A stretch of 64,000 nucleotides of DNA from Vitrella brassicaformis (Eukaryota > Sar > Vitrellaceae): the NCBI GenBank assembly GCA_001179505.1, contig CDMY01000499.1:166866-230865 (forward strand), written 5' to 3'. The first letter of the stretch is position 1. Every line of letters begins with the position of its first letter. Below are positions 48,401-58,484 of this stretch, piece after piece. The notes under the pieces were generated by a model. The model made no database searches. It was not told the DNA's origin and worked only from the letters and a program-made list of their open reading frames with translations. Both the position numbers and the translations under genes were made by a program.

Positions 48401-49886
48401 GCTCCTGCCGTCCCGGCTGCAGCTGCCGCCCCCAGCCCCTCATCCCACGAGGCAATGAGTGCTATCCCCTCGCCACGCTCGCCACGCTCATCGGATGTGC
48501 ACCCTTACCCACCAGCACCAGTGCCCTTGCCGATGCCCATTGCGATGCCGCTGCCGCTGCCAGCACCGTCGTCATACCAGCAGCACCCGCTGCTGCACCA
48601 TGTGGACGATGTGAGCGTCAGCATGTCGGGACCGATCGGCTCGCATCACTCAGGTGTGGGGTTGAGCTCGAGCCCCTCACTCGACAGCAGGGGGGAGGGC
48701 GACAGCACACACCTGGGTGGAGGAGCTAGTGGCGAGCCAATGCCCTGGGCGAGCCCAGCAGGTGAGAATGAATAATGTATTTTGATCCACATGAGCTCAG
48801 CTGCAGTATCTGCCATGAGCACCCGCCGTCTGTGTGTGTGTTGGTGTCTTTTCATCAGGTGTCCCCCTTCCGTCAGCCCTTCACTTCGGCGGCTCTCCCC
48901 ACCCGATGCTCGTCGGGCGACCCAATGGCGTCGTCCCTCCCCCGCCCCCTGCTCACATGCAGCCCCGGCCCCGACCAACACCCCTCCCCATCCGCCCTCT
49001 GCAAAGCTACGCCGGCTCCTCTCTCCACCACCACCACCACCAGGACACAAGAGTGCCCATCCACCAGACCAGGATAGCAGCTCCGGCCAGCAGCGCCAAT
49101 CTGGTGTCGTCTGATGGAGGCGTGGGCCAGCAGATGTCACCGACTTCAGAGTCGAGTGGCCCTCCATCGTCTGTGGTGGACAACCAGCCGGGCGGGGCGC
49201 CGCCGCCCAACGGTGTGTGGCAGCAGGTGCCCAGTGGCCCCACGAGCGACTTCGAGAACCTGCCAAAGGCCATTAGGAGCCACGAGCTGCCCGTCACTAA
49301 CCAATACCAAGCGGTGAGTGAGTCAGGGAGGTAGCGGGATGGACTGAACGCATTCGCGAATGTGTGTGTGGTCCTTCCTAATTTGTATGCGAAGGCTGGT
49401 GAGGCCTCGCCGGGTCTATCTGAGTGGGACACGTGTGTGGAGGTGCGGTGTGTGGCGGCGTCGGTGGATGTCCAGACCATCCGGGACATCGCGAGAGAGT
49501 CGGGCGCCGCCCAGTGGTACGCCGACGTCGATGCGGCCCGCAGTTGGGACCGCCGCTGCCACGTCATGACACTCTACTTCCTCTTCAGCACGGTACAACC
49601 ACCCAAAGACACCCACACACCCACACACACGGATGTTTTCTTGTCTATGTGCAGGCTGAGGATGCGTCGGTGGCCGCGAATCGTTTCCCGCGCGACGCCC
49701 GCCTCCACATGCCGCACCCACCACCGCCGCCACTCAAGCACTGGACAATCAAGGTACGCTCTCGCAATCGCGCACAGCCTAACGACGGCAGGGGAAGTGT
49801 GTGTGGTGTTGACGGATGCACAGGTGAGCCAAGGCAGGTTGACCAACATCCAGGGACCGCCGCTGCCGTCAGGGCTGTTCAACTAG
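36421..49886 (+). CDS. Very large MATH-domain protein with four tandem novel modules and a charged coiled coil
   Basis: Starts MGKNKAHAAKGAKKPHTDR at 36421 and ends PLPSGLFN-stop at 49886, roughly 35-40 exons and well over 2000 residues. A MATH/TRAF-like beta-sandwich is encoded at about 36650-37447 (VGMQVHLQPLQDDGQYW, VNVLVRITLVNHKDDNRSVT, YTFWPFIGLDRLQTPDEGF, VVTFRVCVV). After long unassigned regions comes a Cys cluster (CRLCGRY...CSLECFHLACL, 41670-41825), then four tandem modules (42055-44392), an acidic stretch, a charged coiled coil with KDKGKDK (about 44990-45320), and Pro/Gln/His-rich tails on either side of the gap at 47821. Exon phases match from 41.2 to 49.9 kb, supporting one gene. 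MATH plus a KGKDK-type coiled coil recalls the plant MUSE13/TRAF1 adaptors of ubiquitin ligases; that function is inference. Exons between 38.4 and 39.0 kb are the least certain. Confidence 0.7.
42055..44392 (+). repeat. Four tandem coding modules 'NGxY-GRPaYk-W.i..lG-W.v.DG'
   Basis: Module 1 (about 42055-42525) has EVNGDYMLQPQLLDQHPAWKK, LRYDGAMGYWEVVS and WSVWDGDNAAF. Module 2 (42630-43070) has ALNGDYELMPQRWNGRPAYR, FLYFR, GCWQISPVLGS. Module 3 (43178-43674) has MTGDYFLTDRTHNGRPCYKK, LYYDASRGFWQIAPELGD, WWVWDGSKEAF. Module 4 (43772-44392) has INAAYTLMPDLFDGRPAYKS, LFFRAATGRWELSAELGS, GVWCVYDGDAF. Each is split by introns at equivalent places, after the 'LyfR'/'eW' positions and at its end. 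Similar single motifs occur in dinoflagellate and other protist proteins as I remember them, but I know of no named domain. Confidence 0.8.
47821..48120. other. Assembly gap (300 N) inside the MATH gene
   Basis: Exactly 300 N following a CCG/CCA-rich polyproline-coding tract. The reading frame on both sides is Pro-rich, so the gap probably lies within one coding exon of unknown true length. Confidence 0.99.
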
Positions 49887-50354
49887 CCAGACAGACAGAC
49901 AGACATCCATCGTGGGTTTGCAAAGGAATGCAGCGGTGGTTGGTGTCCACATCTGCATGAGATGAGCTGAGCTGAGATGGAAGCGAAGCAAGGAAGAGTG
50001 AGTGCATTGATTCATTCCTTCGTTGATGGTGACACACACGCGATGGGTAGGTAGAACGGGGGGATGCATGCATGGATGGAGACGTATACACACATACCTA
50101 TGCAGACAAGGATTGCGTAGCGACGGACTCTCACTCCCGGGCGGCGGCTGTTTTTGCGTGTGTGGACGACAGACAGGGGAAAGACCACAGGGTGTCGGTG
50201 TCGTGTTCAATGCACGGTCATGTCGCAGCATTTCTGGCTAGATCGGCCGTTGCGATCGGCCGTTGTCGGCCGTTTCGAGCGTACGTGTAGAAAAACGTTG
50301 CAGAAGTTCCGTCCAGCTGCAGGCTTGTCCAACTGCCCCCTTTGACGCTTGGAT
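49887..50354 (+). other. Intergenic and promoter region of the secreted-protein gene
   Basis: About 470 bases; contains GACA repeats, then three closely spaced CGGCCGTT units at 50243-50274 (the first two as GATCGGCCGTT) and a degenerate TTCGAGCGTA at 50274-50283, 72 bases before the start codon. No exon seen. Confidence 0.45.
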
Positions 50355-51974
50355 CATGGCCCGACTTGCCCTTTACCTGGTCTGTGTTTGCTGTGTGTGT
50401 CTTGTTGCGGCATCCGTCGACCCCGATGTCACGGAGAAGCTTGAGGGGCTGCTGGAGTTCGTCCTGAACGTACTCGCACGGACCAAAGGTGATGGCGCGG
50501 ACGAGGCCAACGCAGCTGACGCAGATGAAACGGGTGGGCCTGGATGAGGTCAAACACACTGTATGTATCTATGTTTTTCCCGCCTACCATAGCTGTTGCG
50601 CATGCTCCCAAGGCCAACAAGGGCGAGGTGTGCCCCGTCCTGAGCATGGAGGCCATGGCCGAGGAGGACGGCAACGGGCTCTCGTTGCCGAGCGCGATCG
50701 TGTCCGCACGCAGCGAGCACTACATCGACCTCCCATTGGTAAGGCTAGGACCACTCTCGAGGTGGCGGACAAACGGCCGGACTGGAGTGCGTGCAGGGCA
50801 TGGCGAGAAGGCTGGGATACACTGAGATCGTCATGGCCGTCCATTCGCACGAGGGAGATGCCAACATCATAGTGCAGTCGCAGCAAGGGTGAGTGTGCGT
50901 GTACCACATCTTCAACTGACAAGCACGTATCCTGATGTCACCTGGGCCAGGCACGTGTATGGCAGCTCGACGGCGCCTTCGACAAAAAAAGCCAGCCTTT
51001 TCGAAGACACCATCATCGTGCCCACCGCAGCCAATGTGACTGCACATGCTTTCGTGGTGCCCGCTGGCGGCGAAGATGCCAATGTGGTGAGACAGAAAGG
51101 CCGCCTCAGAGACCATTCCGACGTCCATACGTATTGCCGTGTACCTGCTCTGTGTGGGTGTGTCACATGTGTCAAACAGACGGTGTTGCTGTCGTTGCGG
51201 AATGAGGGCTGCAAGGTGCCCTTCGCAATCCCCGGCATACACAACAAGACAATCGTCGACCTCTCTGCGGACCTGCGTGACGTCATGCTGCCTCCTCCGC
51301 GCGACGACATGAGCCAGACTTTCGCCTACTACAGAAAGCTGTCGAGCGTGTCCGAGAAAGACGTGGCCATAGCAGAGAAGCTTATTGAGGAGCTACGCAA
51401 GGGCCACGATTCTGAGAAGCTGCTGGCGAGCAGCGGACTGGAGCCCTTTGAGTACCGACTGGACGCTAAGGACACTCAGAAGCTCTGGAAAGACAAGGTG
51501 AGGGACACAGCAGGACAGAAATACATCGGAAAGATCAGATGTGTGGCTGACTCGATGCGTTTCTGTGGTGTATTTGTGGTCCGTGTTGCACTTTCGCTCC
51601 CCCAGGAGACGCCGGTGCCCAGGAGCCGATTGACAACCAGAGAGCAGGGTAGATTGACGAACTGCGAAAGAGTGGCGATGCCCGCATGTGTGTGTGTGTG
51701 TGTGTGTGTGTGGTTTTTGGCTGCAGCTGAAGTCGTTACATCCGAAGTAAACTGTCCCACATCTTGTTGCTGCTACTGCTATTATCAGAATTGTCCGGAC
51801 GGCCGCGGGCTGACACGGCCATCATGCGAAGAGGGTGCGGATCGCAGCCCGTGCACATTGTTTTCCGTCTCCAGCCCGTGTTTGAATGCCCCTGCCTCGT
51901 GCATCTGTCCCTGCACCAACACAGAATATCAGATCTCGTGTGAGTTCGGCCCACTCGCCGATGGAATGTGCTAG
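50355..51974 (+). CDS. Secreted cysteine-rich protein of unknown function
   Basis: Seven exons in matching phase (50355-50533, 50593-50738, 50797-50888, 50951-51085, 51180-51497, 51606-51648, and a final exon from about 51727 to 51974). It begins with a clear signal peptide, MARLALYLVCVCCVCLVAAS. The body (about 300 residues) contains GMARRLGYTEIVMAVHSHEG, HVYGSSTAPSTKK and a helical SVSEKDVAIAEKLIEELRKG. The last exon encodes a compact tail with 14 cysteines in about 60 residues (NCPTSCCCYCYYQNC...CICPCTN...MC-stop), suggesting disulfides. An alternative acceptor phase would end the protein early (LKSLHPK), but exon 6 ends in the phase that opens the cysteine tail. Family not recognised. Confidence 0.7.
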
Positions 51975-53707
51975 TCAGTCTATCTGATCGGTCAGGCACC
52001 TTCACCTTCACCTGCACAAAATTTTCCCCTTTCTGAATGCTCGGGGCTAGGTGTTGCTCATGTGTGTCTTGTTGAGAGCCCCTGCTTTTGTTTTTGCTGT
52101 TTTTCTGCGCGAATGCACGGCGTGGGGGCGGGAAGGAGGAGTATTCTATGTATGTGTTGTCTCTTTGAAGAATTTTCTGACTGATGGATGCACGTGTTTT
52201 TGAAAACCTGCAGCCTTTGCGCCATCAGTGCTAAAGTTTGCCTGTCTCTGTCTGTCTATCTGTCTGTTTGCCTTTGTTGCCTAACTGTCTGGCTTCCCCT
52301 TCGCTAATGGTTGGCATCGAGCCGGCAGGGCCGAAATGAAACGCCAAAAGGATGATGACTGAATGGCGAGAAGAAACGTCTCCTTGCCTTGTATGCTTGC
52401 TTGTAGGCATGCTGTCTGTATGGCTGATTTGTCTGTCCCGGCTGGCTGTGTTTCCGTCTCTGTGTGTCCGTCTCTGTGTGTCCATGTCTGTGTGTGTCCG
52501 TGTCTGTGTGTGTCCGTGTCTCTGCGGCCGTGTGTGTCTGTCTCTGTCTGTCTGTCTGTCTCTCTTCTTCGTGTACACACACGAGTGCATGTACTGCGCT
52601 CTCTGCCTGCGAGCCGCAATTGGCTCAGGGACAGACCCACAATTGAGGGAGTGCGCTATGGCGTGGCAGGCCAAACGAAGGGGTGCAAACATGGGGTATG
52701 TAAGACTCGAAGCAATGAGGTATCTGTGAGAGGCCGTGTTTGAAGCAATGAGGCTGTGACTGAAGGAATGAGAGATGTGGTGTGTGAGTATTGACCGATT
52801 ATCAGCGACATGTCTTGTCTGTTGTGCGGACGTCGCCGCCAATCGTGGAGGGGCGACCACACAATGACTGGGTTCGGGGCACGTGTGTGTGGCTTGCCTT
52901 CATCGGTGCGTTTGGTGCATGAGCATGAGTCCGAGCCTTCTGGAGCGATTGGTTGGCAATTCTGAGTGACATATAGCCCAAGGCATTGGTTGGATGAGTG
53001 AGTATGTGTGTGGACTAGGGGGGGGTGGGTGAGTGGTCGGAGTGCTCGGTTGAAGCCATTCAGATCGTCGTCACGCAATCGCATACACACATGCATTCTT
53101 CACTCATGCATCGGGGAGGTCTCCCATCTAGATTGAACGCAGGTATGCGCGGCCTTCACCACCACTCAAATTAATGCATACGAAACTTTGATTAGGGCTT
53201 AGCGAGTGATAGGTCGGTCGGTCTGAGACACACACACAGACCGACCGACCGATACACAGACCGACACAGACAAGACAGACAGACAGACACACACACAGAC
53301 ACAGACACACGCACCACGCATATTCGTCATGCTGGCACTCCTCGAGGGGATGTGTCTGTGTGTTTGACAGCCAATAAGACCCACACATTCACACGCCGCT
53401 AGTGATGGAAACTAGACTGGCTGTCAACTGACTGTGCAAGACACGTGAATGCAAAGCACTCGGACGTCAACACCATGCCATGCCCTGCGGCAATAACACG
53501 ATGTACAGGCAAGCCTCTTCCCTAAACAGGCACACATTCCACAGGCACACATTCATAAAACGCATGACTCCGCATGTAGCCAGTTGATGCTTAGAGACAC
53601 CTTTTTGCCCAGCCCATCATCCAGAAAAGAAAAAGAAGGGGAAAAACTTGATCAGAGATACATGCATGCCACTGAGACACACCCAAACAGACGAGACAAG
53701 CTCGCCA
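51975..53707 (+). other. 1.7-kb simple-sequence-rich intergenic region
   Basis: Long runs of CTGT/GTGT/TCTG (about 52240-52580) and CAGA/CACA (53220-53320), including a hairpin at 53212-53250. Open frames here are translations of simple repeats. No gene supported. Confidence 0.6.
53212..53250. repeat. Perfect 14-base inverted repeat (hairpin)
   Basis: GGTCGGTCGGTCTG (53212-53225) is followed after an 11-base loop by CAGACCGACCGACC (53237-53250), a perfect complement. It is built from GGTC/GACC tetranucleotide repeats and so may be a by-product of simple-sequence expansion. Confidence 0.85.
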
Positions 53708-54865
53708 TCACAGTGCACCAGCCGGAAAGTACATCGACAGACCCTGAGCCCGCAGCCACTTCGGCAATTTAGGCATCCCTCGGTCGCCGGGCACCTTCTT
53801 GGGTACTTTCTGCCCCGCCTCCCACGGTATGGGTGTGACGGAATGCCCGGGAGCGTAGGTGCCGTCAGGGAAGAGCGTGCCGCTGTGGATCATGTTGTCC
53901 CTCCATTCACCGTCGAACCACAACACAGCACTCAAGGTCGTACCCCCAAGGATATAGTACGCCTTGCCGTGGCCGTGCCGCTTGCCCGCCTGCCATCCAC
54001 CTCTGAAGAGGATGAATCTGCCACAGGCGTCTCGCATTTCCCCCTCACCGTGTGCCTTTCCGTCGAGTGTGGCACCATGATAGAAGCCCAGCCACTTCCC
54101 GTCGTTATCGAAGAGGTTGAGGTTGGTGATGAGGCCCGGTCCTCTCAGCTCGCCATCACCCCACTGACCCTCATAGGTCGCAAGGCCGCCATCACCCCAC
54201 TGACCCTCATTGGTCACACGGCCGCTTGTCGACTTGCCGCGGCCGTGCCGCTTGCCCTCTCTCAACTCGCCCTCGTAGATCTTCCTCTTGCCGTCCGATG
54301 CATACTCAATGCCCGTTCCGTGATATTTGCCGGCCTCCCATTCTCCCTCGTAGATCTTCCTCTCGCCGTCCAATGAGCGCAGCACCCCCGTGCCCTCAGG
54401 CACTCCGTTGGCCACCGTGCCGTCGTACAGACCCCCATCGTACACGATCTTGCGCTGAATGATGTGAGCAATCTGTCGTAGCTCGGCCTGCGCTTGATCC
54501 CGCTGGGCTGTCAGCTCCTCAACGCGCTTGTCATACTGCTCCCGTACAAGCTCTGTCAAGTGACGGTTGTCTGCATCACGAGAACGCACCCATACACACG
54601 AACAAACGGCAAATCATCGCGTACCGTCGACGATGGTCTGCAGCACTTCGGCCGGGATGGCGGCGCTTGAAGCGGCATGAGAAGAAGTACTAGAAGAGGC
54701 ATGCGACTCGCTGTCTTCAGGCTCAGGTAGATCAGGCAAGTTTGGGAATTCCCCATGGAAACCAGCGGGAGGGGATGAGATTGCCCATGAGGGGAGATGA
54801 GAGTGGGTGTAGAGGATCGCTGTCGTTGCCCGTGAAGGCAACAGATGAGCCAGAGGGACGAGTTC
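53708..54865 (-). CDS. MORN-repeat protein, start not resolved
   Basis: The main exon (53708-54570) encodes a short coiled coil (LVREQYDKRVEELTAQRDQA) and then six or seven MORN repeats, for example YDGTVANGVPEGTGVL, YEGEWEAGKYHGTGIEY, YEGELREGKRHGRGK, NEGQWGDG, FYHGATLDGKAHGEGEM, FRGGWQAGKRHGHGKAYY. It is joined in phase to an upstream exon from 54625 to about 54865 (FPNLPDLPEPEDSESHASSS...IPAEVLQTIVDG). No in-frame ATG is seen in that exon, so the start lies in a further upstream exon I could not place. MORN repeats bind lipids or membrane-associated partners; in alveolates they occur in cell-division and cortical structures. Confidence 0.85.
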
Positions 54866-55519
54866 GAGAGTCTCGAGTTCAGAGGGCCATTACACGGAGG
54901 GATCCACCCCAACTCAAACGCAGGTTCAACAGCGCTGTGTCCTTCATCGCATTGCAGCGTGTTGCGCGACAGGAGGGGGGCTCCTGGGAGTTGCCAGATA
55001 TCGTGATGCGCTACGGCGCCAAGGGGGAGTCTATCAAGCCGCTCGACCCTGAACGAAAGGTGTCTACTGGTTGTGTGCATACTGCTCAGTTGTTGCCAGT
55101 GCTAGTGTTGAGCGACTCGTCTGCACAGGTGCAGGGCACCGGTGTGTGCATGACATGGGGAGGAGCGGCAGGAAACAACGGAGGGAAGAAGCGGCCAAAG
55201 CGGCCAGGAAACTGCGAATGTAGCCACCAACGCATCCGAGCGTCAACATACCAAATGCCGTTCACGTAGCCAGCGAATTAGTCGTGCAGGGTAGCATCCA
55301 CTGGTTGTCCGCCCGCACACAGACAAGACGAGACGCAACAAGGCATGCAGCAATCCACACGCAAGACGAATCATCCCTAGCCCCTACAGTACAGGGCCCA
55401 TACTCCACATACTAACCCTCACAAACCTGACAGGGAGGTGTTCACCTCAGCACCGCACCCACCCTCCCAATGCAGCTGCTCATGCAGCTGCCGCAATCTC
55501 ATGAGCTTCATTGGGCCCA
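54866..55519 (+). other. Region upstream of MORN gene and downstream of GH27 gene
   Basis: About 650 bases. A plus-strand frame stays open from 54742 to 55269, overlapping the MORN gene's 5' exon antisense; it has no recognisable domain and no splice partners. The missing first exon of the MORN gene probably lies here. Confidence 0.35.
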
Positions 55520-57734
55520 TCACTCGACCCGCCGCACTGACATGGGCACACGTAGCGCCACTCGGCCCGACGTGACGGCAGAGCCCCCATGTTTGTCTCT
55601 GTCGCACCAGCAGCAAGCTGACGTAGATGGGGACGGTCGTGGTGGTTGCGGGCTGGTGGGAGGCTCTGTGGGGATGAGCCGGATGAAGAAGGCGCCGTGA
55701 GGTGGGATTCCGGGAATGCTGTCAGATGGGATGGTCTCGTTGAAGTGGCCTGAGGCAACCAACCCAAGCCACACACAGCACAGACAGGCATAGCCCTGTG
55801 CACTGCAAGAGACTGGAGTGATGGTAGCGCACATACCGATGTCAATTCGCCTCCAGAGGTCACGGGCCCTGTATGAGTCTCCGGGCGTAAGGCCTATCTC
55901 GGACCACCTGAGCTGCGACACGGCGAGGGTCTCGCTGCCGACATTGACCAAGGCGACCGCCACATCACCGCCGGCCAGCCGCCGCACCCAGACGTCGTAC
56001 GTTCGTGTGCCGTTGTGCGAGTATGACTGCACCCGCCGCCCCTGGTCTACAGCCGGGTCCTGGTCTACAGCCACCACCTCGGGATTTGACACCACCTCTG
56101 CACACAGGCATGTCCACCCATATATATCCACCGACACAATTGGGAAGGACACAAGTGTTCATCCTGCCTACCAGTGCCTACCGAGGGTGTCACTTGTCAT
56201 AGTGAGGGGGTCGTGGCCGAGAATAAGAGGGGCAGCCAGGATCGACTGACATTGGATTGGCACACACGCAGACACACAGAAAAGGCAAGGCAGGCCCACA
56301 GACACACAGACAGACACAGGATAGCGTACGTGGTATATATTTCATGTCGGTCCTTGTGTGTCGAGTGTCGCGGTACCGTACCCAGATGGCCATTTGTGTC
56401 TGTCCCTCTTCCTTGGTCAGCCCATTGCCGACCTCGAGCATGTCGGGATCGTTGAAGCTGCACATATGATACGTACGATCACATATATAAAGGACCGAAA
56501 GGACCATGAATGACATGCACGGTTGCATGTCTACCTGTCGGGCCCAGCAATGGGGACAAGCACGTCCTGGTGCTCGGCCCTGCACTCGCAACAGAAATAG
56601 CCACGCAGCAGCGAGAAATGGTCGAGCGGTTAGTTGGTTGGTCGCCTACAGGCTGCATACCACCAGTCAGCAATGGCCATCACGCTGCTCCAATGACCAG
56701 AGATGTCACCATAAATGCGCCATAGATCACTGACCAACACACAACACACGGCACACACATTTCCTGCGCATGTATCCTTGTGTCCGGCTCCCTTCCTCCC
56801 TCCCACTCTTACCTACCAAATCTGTGATACGTATGTGAAGTTGAAGTGCTCGGGCTTTTGGGGATCGATGGCGTATGCTGGCCAACTGCAGCTGAAGACG
56901 ATCCCCCTGCCGCCCCTCTCCTCACGCACGCCCCTCAGCAGCTCAGACCAGTGCGTGTAGAGAGCCTTCATGTCCTTGGTGCTCGCCCAACAGCCGTCAA
57001 GCTTCAGATAATCGACTATATAACCGAAAAGAAATGACGCGTAGACCCCTGTGTGTATGTGGGATCGTTCGTCACTGACTCACCCCCCCAGTCGGCGAAC
57101 GTCTTGACATCGAGCGCCTCACTGCCCATGGAGCCGGCATAGCCCTGACAGGTCCTTGTGCCGCAGTCGGAGTAGATGCCGTAGAGCATCCCCCTCTCAT
57201 GCAAGTAGTCGCCCAGCGCCTTCATGCCGCTGGGGAAGCGGACAGGGTCGCCCTGCAGCGGGGCGCTCTTGTTGCGGGCGCCATGAACGGCCCCCCAGCA
57301 GTCGTCGAGGTTGACATATCTGTAGCCGATATCCCTTAGGCCGGTGCTGACGAGCACCTCGGCCACCTGGTGGATGGTCGTCTCGGTCAGCTTCGATGTG
57401 TGGCAGCCGTATGAGTTCCAGCTGTTCCATCCCTGCAGGCACAGCACAAATGAATGAATGCATCACACACACACACACACACGACTCATGAATGTCGGTT
57501 TAGGCAGGACTCATGCTTGTTTCGTGATCTGTGCAGTCATGCATGTGTTCACTCACGCACCATGGGCGGCTTGGACAGCATGCTGGCATCCTTCGCAGCC
57601 TCTCCCAGTGCTGCCACAAAGGCAAAGAACAGCGAGCACAGCCAGAAAGCGCCTCGGGAGCGTTCGATATCAAATCTCCGTCTGCCTTCCCTCTCCTTTG
57701 GCTTCATTTCACAGCTCATTTGCCCTCGGCCCAT
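55520..57734 (-). CDS. Alpha-galactosidase, glycoside hydrolase family 27
   Basis: The first exon (57561-57734) encodes a basic N-terminus, a hydrophobic segment (GAFWLCSLFFAFVAALGEAA; signal or signal anchor) and SKPPM, which joins exon 2 (57084-57432) as KPPM-GWNSWNSYGCH, the GH27 N-terminal signature. RYVNLDDCW and YGIYSDCGTRTC follow. Exon 3 (about 56817-57013) has the nucleophile Asp in VDYLKLDGCW. A later exon at about 56400-56463 has the acid/base Asp in FNDPDMLEVGNG, and another has SILAAPLILGHDPLTM. The C-terminal beta domain (SNPEVVAVDQDPAVDQG... SQLRWSEIGLTPGDSYRARD) ends after HGAFFIRLIP with an extra ~60-residue Pro/Ser/Cys/Arg tail to the stop at 55520. It hydrolyses terminal alpha-galactose in the secretory route, vacuole or outside the cell. 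Confidence 0.95.
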
Positions 57735-57910
57735 TGCGGAGAGATCTTCATTTCTAAGCTCGCAGATCCCAGTGCCGGACTGAAACCGCTGCTCTCTCCT
57801 CTTCTCTTTGTAGAATCGCCGCAGTGACGTGCTGAAACACGAGATATAGAAATAATCAAGTTTTCCACACGCATCTCTTCCTTGTTGCCTCTCTTATCTG
57901 GATCTGTGAA
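57735..57910. promoter_or_regulatory. Divergent promoter region between GH27 and small membrane protein gene
   Basis: Only 176 bases separate two outward-facing start codons. It contains the left-facing TGCGAGCTTA (57755-57764). No right-facing copy is obvious. Confidence 0.5.
57755..57764 (-). promoter_or_regulatory. TGCGAGCTTA element upstream of GH27 gene
   Basis: Exact TGCGAGCTTA on the minus strand, 21 bases before the start codon at 57734. With so short a distance it may mark the transcription start itself. Confidence 0.4.
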
Positions 57911-58484
57911 ATGCGGTGCCTCCCACTTGTGTCTTTGGCGTCGTTCGTCTCCTTCCTCAGCACAGCGGTGGGACTGAGCGACATGGGAGCCTTCGTGCCT
58001 TCACTGGGGATGGAGGAGGGTGCACCAAGACGGCGGCTGTCGCTGGCGAGACGGACGCACAGAACTGCTCTCACAATGGCAGAGGAGGGTGAGGAGATCA
58101 CACCAACCTGCCAAATGAGGCATGGCGCACTGGCACACGACAGCTCGTTGGGTGCTGGCATGTCTATTGATTCTCCCAGGTCGCTCGTCGACGCGCCCGA
58201 AGTCGGATGAAGAGGACCTCTTCCCCGAGGCGCCGCCCTCATCCCCACAGCAGAAGGACTCGCCGGCCACGCCCACGCCATCGTCGTCTTCCTTCACCCC
58301 CTACCCCTCCCCGCCCCCACTAGACGACGACAAGAAAAGCGACGACCGAGCCGACCCCCTCCGCACCATCTTCTACGTCATCATACCGCTCATCGGGCTC
58401 AGCGCACAGCTGTACTTCGCGCTCAGCCGCGACAGTCTGCCGCAGGAATACCTCGGGCCGGCCGTTATGGATTTGCTCATGTAG
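57911..58484 (+). CDS. Small single-pass membrane protein with secretory plus plastid-like leader
   Basis: Two exons (57911-58088, 58180-58484) encode 160 residues. The N-terminus is a signal peptide (MRCLPLVSLASFVSFLSTAV), then GLSDMGAFVPSLG and a Ser/Arg/Thr-rich basic stretch without acidic residues for about 20 positions (RRRLSLARRTHRTALT). A signal peptide followed by a Phe-containing start and a basic transit-like region is the bipartite leader of proteins going to complex plastids. The middle is acidic and Pro/Ser-rich. The C-terminus has one membrane segment (TIFYVIIPLIGLSAQLYFAL) and ends GPAVMDLLM. No family is recognised. Plastid location is inference. Confidence 0.75.

Noticed and set aside
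52231-53388. Open frames and tandem CTGT/CAGA units that could suggest a repeat protein or a CRISPR-like array
   Set aside because: The units are simple di- and tetranucleotide runs with no spacers of constant length; translations are VCVCLS or TDRQTD repeats.
54742-55269. Plus-strand 175-residue open frame upstream of the GH27 3' end
   Set aside because: No recognisable domain, overlaps the MORN 5' exon antisense, no convincing start or splice sites.
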